From NCBI RefSeq assembly GCF_037975245.1, contig NC_092571.1, positions 20,110,917 through 20,174,916 of the forward strand: 64,000 nt of DNA, in the 5' to 3' direction. Below, in pieces: positions 37,901-49,900 of the stretch (its first letter is position 1; each line of letters starts with the position of its first letter). Below the pieces are notes generated by a model that did not search any database, was not told where the DNA came from, and was given only the letters and a program-made list of their open reading frames with translations. The position numbers and the translations under genes were made by a program. Origin of the DNA: Apostichopus japonicus. Its lineage: Eukaryota > Echinodermata > Holothuroidea > Aspidochirotida > Stichopodidae.

Positions 37901-40900
37901 AGCAGTTTGTTAACAGTTTTATTTTATTTTTATTATGATTCATAACTAGCAGACCACATCATCAACTTGTCTCTTCGATTCCTTGATGTGTCCTCCATTT
38001 TTTATATGAATGTCATATCATAATTTCATATCTTCATTTCATATCATAACACCTAACCTTGAGGGAAATAACAATTCATCACTGCAGACTCAAGATTAGA
38101 ACTCACCTGTTATTTTGATGAATTCAAAGTTTGTTCTTTTGGCCCCTTTGTTTCTCAAAGTGATGTTCTTTTTTAGAGTTTCACCGATGACCTGCACTCC
38201 AAAGTCCACAATGTCAGTATCCACAGAAACCTGTTGTCAAATTATTAGAGAATGTTATAGATATACCAAGAAAAGTTACATAAACTAGTTACATAAAAGT
38301 TACATCATAAAAAAAATAATAGCAGGGAAAAAATCACTTTTGCCACCTTCTCGAACCAACCCCTTATCTGTACATTTGCAAATTCTTTAACGGTAGTCCC
38401 ACCATCCCAGATGAAAAATTTCTGATTGGGAAACCAAAATGGTGGTCATCAGATGGACAACTAGTTCTAAACATCAAATTCAGAATGCATTGTAACAAAA
38501 TACCTCCAAATAGGTAACAAGATAAATTGCTGTTACCCTCCCTCCTTACCCCCCCCCCCCCCACACCATCACTTAGTAGATACGGAAAATAAACCAAATG
38601 GGTCCATGATCCTCATGGCATTTTCTTAATGGCCCAAAGCTGGTGTTCTCTTCACCAAACCTACACATCTCTCCTACAGTGTACATATTGGTGTTCTATT
38701 CACTTAACCAACATCTCTCCTACAGTGTACATATTGGTGTTTTATTCAACCGAAACCTACACATCTCTCCTACAGTGTACATATTTTGTCATTCTTTGTT
38801 ATTCTTTTCTACATTTCTTCAGACAACCAAATTTGCAGTTTGGACATAGAAAAAGTAAGACCCGGTTGTCTGAGAAACAACCAAAAGCAAAAGCTGTGTC
38901 CAGCTGTATGATTTGTTCTTTTAAGTATTGTCTCTCTATGGTGCTCTGCTTTACAGCAGTTCCACTCATGGACTCATGGGCAAAAATTATAGCATCATCA
39001 TTAATATTATGACTCTTTATAAGAAATTTCTCCATAGCAGTACACTATCATGACTAAAAGATCCTTTTTGGGTGGCTCAGTATCTGAAAACTTACAAATG
39101 AGTTCAGAACAAAGAATTAAGAAATATATGCAAGGTTACTGTAATAAAATTTTATTCAGGCTTGTAGGATATATGTCTCACGTCATAACATCCAGTCTTA
39201 GTCGCAACAAAAAGACAAGGATTAGGGAAACCCTAGCAGGGATCTAGTCTGTGGCATTAACATCACAACAGATGTGTAAACACCTTGAGAAACCAACATG
39301 AACACCTTACCCAGGACTAGTTAACTTTACAACGGATGTACCTAAAGTTATTTACAAAATTACTGACTGAATCTAGCAAATGGTTGTATATGTTATAAGT
39401 TATAAAAGAAGCACTACCCAATATTTTATTCGAAAAAGTAAGTTTATCTGAGTATGGGAGCTTCTCTCTTTCAATTTGAGGCTACCCATGCTACTGCTCT
39501 TTGCCACTATATGATTCCTCTTGGTCGATCAGAGGAGACACCCAGGAGTATGAACTTCACGCAAGACCATCACTTAATGTTTACTTACGTCACACTTCTT
39601 GGTCGTGCAGTGAACAGGTACACTGAAAGGACCTGTCTGGGCCAAAAACTGGATCTCGCCAAACAGATCTTCGTTAATCTGGAAAGGAACGAAAGTTCAA
39701 GTCAAATCCATGTAATAAAACATTTCATGACAAACTGAAAGTAGCTTCTTTTTGAAATATTAAAGTTTTAGTTTTCAATAGAACGTTTTGAAAAAATATA
39801 GAAAATATTAGCTGTTTGTCTTATAAGCATGAGAAATTCAAATTAAATTTAATTTAACAAGTTAAGAATCTATCCAACCTGTCTTGTTGTCCCTTTTTTA
39901 ACAAGTTAAGTTTGTTTTGCTAAATTGCAAAAATGGAATAGGCTTCCGCTTCCTTAAATCTTTACATCTATATTTCCTTTTAATCAACTGGACTTGCAGT
40001 GCTAGCAGAATCGAAAAAGATACTATACCATACAGAAACTACCAATTGACAATTTAATTATAAAAATTCTTGTTTTTCCTGAAAATAAAATGTAAAAGTT
40101 TAAAACAATATAATCATTGTGGTGTTGAGTTGACTTTCAAGTATCGATGATTGGAGTGAGAATCAACAGAAAGCTTACCAATGGCTTAAAACTGACAAGC
40201 ATATCACAACTCATGCCTGCAGACATTTGACCTGGAGGATCAAATCTGTAGAAATAAATAAAACTATAACTTGCAAAAGTTGAAAAAGAGTATTTGAAAA
40301 TAAAAAATACAGAATTTGACATGGACCATTCAAAAGGTACATATTCCAGATGAGTTTATTTCTCCTGTCAGTCTCAAAATATCTTGATGCAGAAATCATA
40401 AACCTATGGCAATTAAAGTTAGAAGATATATTCAGAACAGATTGAGAATTTCAAAACTGTCGATAGTGATTATAGGGTAATGTTATAGGTGGTACGGCTC
40501 TCACAGTTCACTCCCAGAACAAAGATCAAATTAAAGATCAACAGAATTAAAAAGAAATTCAAGATCAAATTTTAACAACTAACACACACCAGTAGCAGAG
40601 GGTTTTATGCGTACAAAACCTTCCAATTTATCAACGATGAACATAATTTCCATCAGAGAACAGATGTGCCCCTAAACTGATCATTTCGAGGGTAGGATAA
40701 AAATTTGCAATGAAATAATTCAGAATATTTGGTTTCCGATCTTAACAAGAAAAACTAAGAGGAAAAGAAATTTCGGGCAAAACTATCAACCAGAATGAAA
40801 AGAGATTAGATTAACTTACTGCAGATCAACAAAGTCTTTTAAGTGCTCTGAGAGATCAAGTAACTTGAGAAAGTTGACGCTGTAGGATACATTTGTGAGG

Positions 40901-43900
40901 ATTATCTTCTTCCTGTATGGCTTTCCCACATCAAAATCCTAAATAAACAATATTAATATCGACAATTTATGATAGGATATGTTGAGAGATGACATTAGCT
41001 GTTGACACAAAGACGACCCTATCAGAAAAGGCTTGAATCATCAGATCAATGACACAAATTCTTCTAGAAATATTTTTAGCAATTTATGATTGTAAAATGC
41101 AGACATTGAAATCTAACAAACACTGGTGTACAAAATTTACAAGCAACTTTCTCACCAAATAGATGAAAGGAGATTCATATTTTCCTCTCGGTTATACCTC
41201 TGTGTACAACAAAATCAAGAGTTGTTGAAAACACAACAAACTCTTAAGCTTGTTAAAATCTCAAACAGATCAAGAACCAAAAATTCCAATAATTTTTGTT
41301 CTGGAAAACTTTATGCAGGCATGCACATTTTGCTCACACAATAATATCACTTTCTTCCAGATAAAACAGTCAAATTTTCAGTGAGAAGGGACATAATTTC
41401 TACAAGTTAACAAGCGTATCGTTTAGACTCACCTTAAAATGCACGACATTAGGTTTGCTAACGAACGCGCAGCCCTTGAATTCTCTGCCAGCAGCTATCT
41501 GCTTTCTGACGATCCCGGCTCTGTGCTTGTCTAAAGCATGGGCCATGATTTCCTTCTCCATCTTGCTCGGATAATTTAAGGTATAAGTAGACTCTTCATC
41601 TTTAGGTACCTTTCCAAAAAATAAATAAATAAATAGATAAAGACATTAGAGATGGAAGGGCTGAAAGAACGAAGGAAACATTGCTAGGTACAAAAGTTGT
41701 TGACTTTCATATATATATTACAATTATTCTACTACATAAAGTACTTACTGCGTATGGTTTGTGCGTTTTATTCCACAGCCCTTCAAATTCCGGCTGTGCT
41801 AACTCTTCGGGAAGTTTCCCTTCGTTTCCCAACCCATCTATACCGTCCCTGTTGGCGGTCCCGTAAGGGTCCAAGCCATCCTCTTCATCAGAGGATTCCT
41901 CATCTGCGAGTCCCACAAATACCACCTGGAAAGACAACAGCACCATGGTATTGAACAACTACAGTGCAAGTAGATAAATAAATGTACAACAGCATGACAA
42001 AAGGTAGTGTACCACAGTCCACTGCATTCCTTCCAAACAGCAAAAAATGGACAAGTTTCAACCACAGGCCTGACAAGTGAGAAGAGAGCCATGGGGATCA
42101 AGGGGCTACAGTCTTAGGGTCAGGGGTCAAATTATACAGAACCTGGGAAACAATTGTGATGAAGGCTAATATCGTCTCATTTTCTTATCAAGTAAAATGA
42201 CAACATCATAAACAGGACTTGGCGAAACAAATGTCCGCTGGGACCTAGCTCCAGACCCCTGGTCATCAACATACTGCTTGAGAATATGCACACTACAAGC
42301 CAATATGCATAGGCTCACCACACAGATTGGCATTGGCCCTTGCATTGGCCCTTGGGCATTGGCCCTTGCAAGGCCCTTGTATTCCTTGTTTCCTACAGCT
42401 AACTAGAACTACCATAGTTGTTATGACTGGTATAACTAGGTACTATCAGAAGGGGGGGGCAGACAAGGGGTGGCAGATCTGCAGAGATAAACTCCACTGT
42501 TTGATACTGACTCAGCCCTGTTGCAGGGGATTTTGCATCTGCTAAGATTTTTCCTTTTCGGCCAAGTGCCAAACTTCCTCATACCCACCAAATGGAAATA
42601 GATTGATGTTTAGCCTCCCGCACCCCACCCCCTTATGTAGACAATAACTACCTCCTTGCCAGAGGTAGGTGGCCTCTCATCCACAGCCTCCTCCTCCTGT
42701 TCACTTGCCCCCTCCGCATCATGTTCATTGTTTGCATAGGCAGTGTCATCGTCATAAACAACATCCTTTAACATCTTCAATGGCTTCTTCTTTAGAGGAG
42801 CCACGATGAGAGATTTCTCTCTCTTGGGATCTGAGAATAACTGCGGGTACATCTTCTGCCGTTTCTTCATTTGCTTTTCTTCCTCCAGGATGCTCGATAG
42901 GAGAGCAGCTTGTTTCTGTCTCTGTTCCTGATGAAACTTCCTAGATCAAAGGACGAAAAAACAGGAGAGATATATAAGCAGAGCAATATCAAAAAGGCAA
43001 AACAGCAGTTTACCTAAACGGTCTGCTCGAGTATGCAACTTACGGTACAAACTACATAGAGGTCATACCATGGGTGCAAGAAGGTTGTATCAATGGAACA
43101 TAATGGTACTTATCAATGGTACTTACCATGAGAGGAAATAACATAAGGAAACAGATAAAGGAAGAACATTAAAAGCTACACCAGGTTTTAAACAACAAAA
43201 ACTGTTTAAAAAACATTCAAACAGTTGAACCAGATTCCTTGTGTGTAACCATGATTCATACTGTCACTGCAAAGACTGGCAGCATAACATGTACTTGTTG
43301 TGGCAAAGTCAGAAGTACAGTTTGTTTTATAACGTAACAGAAATATGTTTTCAAAGTGCATGCTAAGAATCTGCAGCATTGTTACAAGCTTTCTGGTATT
43401 AAATAGATCAACTAATTTGAAAAATACCAACATCACTGAAAACAGATGTTTTTTAAGTCTAGGACGGCAACAATTTCATAGCATATAGGTTTGTCTAGTC
43501 CCCTCCCCCACATCCCCTCCCCACCCCTCACAAAAAAAAACAAGATGCATGACAAATTGAATCAAGTGACCAGTCAATTGCCAATAAGGCATACCAAAAA
43601 AAGAGTACTTACTTTCATGAAAAGAAAAATCGGTTGGAATCGTGGGCTAGTTTAAAGTTTTTAATGAAATTATTCAAGCAATTGTTAAAGTGTTTGTCAT
43701 CTGCTATTTTAGCTTATTTCACATTTGCCTACCGCTTCTCCGCTTCCATCTGTTGCAGTTTCTTCTTCTGTAACATCACTTCTTCCACATTTCTCCCGGC
43801 TTCTTTCAAATCACCCCGTGCTTTTACATCGGCTTCCTTCGACTTTTTATCTAAATATTGGTTCCTGGCCTGGAGAGCTTTCAGATTTTCCTGAAGAGGG

Positions 43901-46900
43901 ATTCAGAAATGGAGTGACGAAGACTGGTTACTTACACACGTGACAGAGGTAAGCTGATGTAGGACGACTTCTTCACATGACCATGCAGAGACTTAATTTA
44001 CATAAATGGGCACGCTGTCCAATCTTGAATGACCTTCCATTGTATGTTAAGGTTTAGGGTTGCTGGTTCGCTACAACCGTTGAGAAATGTTACTGCAGGC
44101 TAATGCCAAGTTTTTGTTCAACAAACCCACACCGAACTGAGTTTTATGGTTAAAACTTCCATGAGCTGAAATCTCTATGTAAGGGGATGGACATCAGCTC
44201 CTGTGGGGGGGGGGTTTCAATAACTTCATACCAGAGCTAGAGCAGAGTGCAGAGGGGGCTCACTATTCAGCAGTTGGTTTGGGACGGAGGTGGGTGGGGT
44301 GGGGTGGAAGTAGGGTGGGATGGGGGTGGAGTGGGTGGGATGGAATTGTCCTCTGAATTAATAGGTCTCACCCTGTTAGCTTTAATGTCTGTTTTTAATG
44401 TGAGTAGTGTCTTGACCCTCTTCTCCATGTGTTCCTTGGCTCGTTCTTCTTCCACTTCTCTCTGTTGTCGTACTCTACAGAACAAACATGAAAATACAAA
44501 TTAAAAGACTAGATGTGTGTATATATACTGTATGTATGAACTATAAATGTACACAGAAAAGACTAGGTATATGATCGACCATGAAAATAAAAAACACCAA
44601 AGACAAGGTTTATTTATGGACTATGAAAATACACAGCAAAGATCTGGTATATGTATGAGCCATGAAAATACACAGCAAAGATCTGGTATATGTATGAGCC
44701 ATTAAAATACACAGCAAAGATCTGGTATATGTATGAGCCATGAAAATACACAGCAAAGATCTGGTATATGTATGAGCCATGAAAATACACAGCAAAGATC
44801 TGGTATATGTATGAGCCATGAAAATACACAGCAAAGATCTGGTATGTATGAGCCATGAAAATACAACACAAAGATCTGGTATATGTATGAGCCATGAAAA
44901 TACACAGCAAAGATCTGGTATATGTATGAACTATGTACTACACAGCCAAGACTAGATATATGTATGAACTATGTTAATACAAACCTTAAATGTGATTAGA
45001 TTGTTCTAAAGTTTGATGTGTCTTTCTTAAGAGTGCAACTCCTATTGACAACATCCCATACACACTTGATCAATCACAATTTGGGGTTTTCAATATAACT
45101 TTTGACCTCCTGGCTGGATAAATATTTATATACTTGATAAGTGTTGTAAACTAATCATGATATCTAACTAAATGACTTTACCTTTTACACTGCATATTAT
45201 ATGAAATGGCCTAACATACTTCAACTTTACCTTCAACTTTACTAAAATAATATATTTATATATTATTATATAAAATAAAATAATAAAACACATAATATAT
45301 TAATATAATATAAAATATTTAATACATTATTCTATAAAATATGTCAAAAAAGTGTCAAACAAAAAATATTATATACTGGAATGAAAGCATGAACTAGAAT
45401 GCAAAAAATGCATTGTGGTTTCGATGATGTAACATTAGCAGTTTTCTTCATGAATCTGACGTAATGTATAGTGAGTGTGTACATGTTTACAAGGGTTTCA
45501 TGATTTAACCTCTGATGACCCCAAATGACCTCTGACCTCCACCACACATACATATGCCATCATGAATGCATAGGTTACGATTATCATCGAAACCAAAAAA
45601 ATAAATGTTTAACAAATGCTAACAACCTTTAAGATTTTAATGTTTATCATATTTTATACTCACTTGCCGACAGTCTCATTTATATATTTAGCAACATTCT
45701 CTCTGCTTCTCCTAGCAGCACTTAAAGCCTGCCTCTGTTTTCTGTCTCTCTCCTTCAATGCTTCAAAGTGATCTCTACACAGGAGGGGAAAAGCAATGCA
45801 TGTGACGGGTAATAAATATCAACCGTTACGTTCCCTTCGCAGAAATTTCCAACAAACTCTGTAAACTCTAAAAAGGAATAGTACTAAAAACAACAATTCT
45901 TATCAAAAATACTGACATCATTTCATCCAACATCTTGCAGATATTTGAGGAAATGACCATTAAAAAATGAGATATTTAAAGCCAACAGTATAGCTGCCCC
46001 CCACCCCTCCCCCCCCCAAAAAAAGAGCAATTTAAGTTTAGTGTATTAGCAAATGGGCGAGGCCTGTATAGCACTATATAAAGGTATTAGGTAATCAGGA
46101 ATGTTTTTGTAAGAAAGGTGATCATTGTTGTTTATTAGGACAATCTGGAGCTTTCTTGACATGTTGTTCAAATCTTCTTGGAAAAAAAAACTTTGGCTTA
46201 GACAATGGTGATTATGATATTATCAGAACGGGCAGATGACATGATAGTGTAATAGCTGGGAGTAGACAGGTAATTCAGTAATCATACAAAATTCAAATTT
46301 AACATAGGGAGGGAGGGTGGGAGGGGGAGGGGGGGATAAGCCACCTGACACCCCTTTTCGCCCATGTAGTTCTAGAAATGTCCTAAACCACAGCCGGTGG
46401 GTTAAGTAAGTGTGGCATGCAGGGCCTCACATGGTTCCTTTCAAAACCACCAATTAATGTGGCCCAAAGTTCAGCCTTCATTGTGGCAAGATTAGACACA
46501 AACTATGTATGCTTTGGGAAGTTCTAGAGGCTTTATTTGTGATATGATCAATATTGCAACATAACGAGTTGAAAATGTGCATCCCCATGTTGAACATTGT
46601 GTCATCATTGCCGTTGTGTGTTTTTTCCTTAGCGTGACCAAAGGGAAATTTCCGCTTAGTCGAGGTCGGGCAAAGGTCAAATGCTGCCCTCGCCCAATGG
46701 TGTTTAGGGTGTGACCTTTTATACCTGCCTCCTTGCTTTACATACTAATGTAATCGATGCATACTTACGTAATCTATGCATACTTACGTATTATGTGAGT
46801 TACATATGCTTGATTCCTCTCCTGGTTCAGAGTGGCGTCGCATGTGCTCTTATAGCAGAGATCCTTAGTATGTAAGTATCATATATGTTTTATATAGGTA

Positions 46901-49900
46901 TTAAGGGGCTAGATATCCTAAGTGTATACCTCTTTTAATATCACATTCTTGAGATTTGCTTTTAATATGATTTTGCCTGTTATTATTGTTGCCTTTTGTG
47001 TATTTGTTGTTTCACATTGAAACTGTTCATTTTTGAACAGTGTAAATATTTGCTGGATTTCTCTGGATTAAAGATCATCCTTAAATGCTGTGGCACATAG
47101 GAATGGGGTACAAATTTACACTGTGGCCCACAAGATCCATTTTTGTGCCCACCACTGCCTCTTAAAACTCACCTTTGGCTCCCCTTGAGTCTCTTCAAGG
47201 CATATTGTGCATTAAGTTTCTCCTTCTCTGCTCTAGCCACAGCATTCTGACCTCTCTCCTCTTCTAACTTTTGTTCTTTCTCTCGCAGGTCCTCTTCTGC
47301 CAGTAAGAATCTCCCCTTTTCTAAGTCAGCTTTAGATAACTCCAATCTTTAAGACCAAATAACAAGGCGTTTTTTTACAATCAATGTACACTGTATATAG
47401 ATTAAAATTCACAAGTACAACATGTTCAGACGATAAGATATTTTCTAACAATTGCAATACTTTAGTTGAAATGAATATATGCTCAGTATATCAGTATATG
47501 ATGCCCCCTTACTACCAATCAGTATATGATGCCCCCTAACTACAAATTATCAGTATTTGATGCCCCCTAACTACCAATTATCAGTATATGATGCCCCTAA
47601 CTACTAATCAGTATATGATGCCCCCTAACTACCAATTATCAGTATATGATGTCCCCTAAATACCAATCGGTATATGATGCCCCCTAACTACAAATCAGTA
47701 AATGATGCCCCTTAACTACCAATCAGTAAATTATGCCCCCTAACTACCGATCAATATATGATGCCCCCTAACTACCAATCAGTATATGATGCCCCCTAAC
47801 TACCAATCAGTTTATGATAACCCCTAACTACCAATTATCAGTATATGATGCCCCCTAACTACCAATCAGTAAATTATGCCCCCTCACTACCAATCAGTAT
47901 ATGATGCCCCCTAACTACCAATTATCAGTATCTGATGCCCCCTAACTACCAATTATCAGTATATGATGCCCCCTAACTACTAATCAGTATATGATGCCCC
48001 CTAACTACTAATCAGTATATGATGCCCCCTAACTACCAATCAGTATATGATGCCCCCTAACTACCAATCAGTATATGATGTCCCCTAACTACCAATCAGT
48101 AAATTATGCCCCCCAAACTACCAATCAGTAAATGATGCCCCATAACTACCAATCAGTATATAATGCCCCCTAACTACCAATCAATCAAATTATGCCCCCT
48201 AACTACTAATCAGTAAATGTTGCCCCAACTACCAATCAATATATGATGCCCCTAGCTACCAATTGTCAGTATATGATGCCCCTAACTACCAATCAGTATT
48301 TGATGCCCCCTAACTACCAATCAGTATATGAGATCCAAAGTTTAAACCAACAAATGACATAATCCAATTCATCCACAATCATTGATTGATCAAAATATGC
48401 TCTTCTAGGGAATTTTTTAGTCAACAAACAACTTGTTTTAAAGTTGACTTCCTTCCTTTAAGTGTGAGGACTTTGAGAATCTGAGCACTCTTCTTAATTC
48501 CACAACATATTCTATCACTGTGAATGTCATTTAAGATTGAACAACCAGGGAAAACAGTAACTTTCCAAGAGAGAATAAAAAATAACAGTGAGACAAGCTA
48601 GCAAAATTGTGTATGCCCACAATATGAATTTTGCACTGTGAAAATAGGTTGCTTTTTCTCCCTCCCCCTTTATTGCATTATGAGTCAATTTTCACATGAA
48701 TTGACCAAGAATTTGGCCAGAAGAAACAACAAGTATGTTTAACGAAGTATGTTTAACTGAGACGACAGAGTTTATTGTGAAATGCTTAGCACTCACTCAA
48801 CATTAGCCAATCCCTCCATAAGCTGCATTTCCAGTTCTCTTTCAGCTTCCAGCTCAATGCACACTTTCCTGTGCTTGCTCTCAAGGCGGTAAACGTTTGC
48901 AGTGTTTCCAGACTCCCCAGATTCTTCGATATCTTTGTAGATCTCGTCTTGTTCTGATTCAAGAGCCTCAATTGTGCTTCTACATTTCTTCAGCTCCTCT
49001 CTTGAAAAACAAAATTTAAAAAAAGAAAACCACAAACATGGCATAAAGAAAGTAAAAACATTTCACTGCTGAAAGTGACAAACATAATATCCAGCACTGA
49101 TATTTTCCTATCAATGTGCTATAACACAGGCTATCAATAGCAACACACTTAGCTCAATGGCAATGGCATTGAGCAAAGTTAGGGTGATTCACTTATTCTC
49201 CTCAAAGTTCCTTTGTTAAATGTGATACTTGAAATACAAGTTAACAAGTTTGCAATAGTGTGTTTATACTAAATTCTTCAAAATACCTCCAGTAAGAGTA
49301 CAAATCCATCAGGACTTGTAGTACGAGTACTAAAGTTTGCACTTGAGTGTACATACTAGATTCCTCAAAATACCTAAAAGTAAGAGTACAAAGTCGTCGG
49401 ACTTGTGGTACGAGTACTTAAGTTTGCACTGGAGTGTACAAACTAGATTCCTCAAAATACCTCAAGTAAGAGTACAAATCCATCAGGACTTGTAGTACGA
49501 GTACTTAAGTTTGCAATAGTGTGTACATACTAAATTCTAAAATACCTCTCAAGTAGGAGTACAAATCTATCCAAGCTAGTGCGAGCACAGGAAACTTTGC
49601 CAGAATGCGAGTACGAAGACGGACTCATGCTGTTCCTATAAATTCCATTTTTTTGCCCCTCAAGTATCTTGAGTCTTCATGCCCAAAAGATGTTTGCTAC
49701 CATAAATTCCATTTTTTTTTGCCCCCTGAGTTTCTTCAGTATAGTCTTCATGCCCACCTCCTCTCTGCCCCCAAAAACAAAGTTGTACTCCTAGACTCAA
49801 CACAGCCATGAGTTCCTTTGCATATTCATGTTTATGATTGACATTAGTTGGCTAAATGTTATACCTTGTTGTCTGAACTTGGCTTTCTTTGTTTGACACT

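Noticed and set aside
47480-48335. Possible CRISPR-like array
   Set aside because: There are no unique spacers of constant length; this is a degenerate eukaryotic minisatellite.
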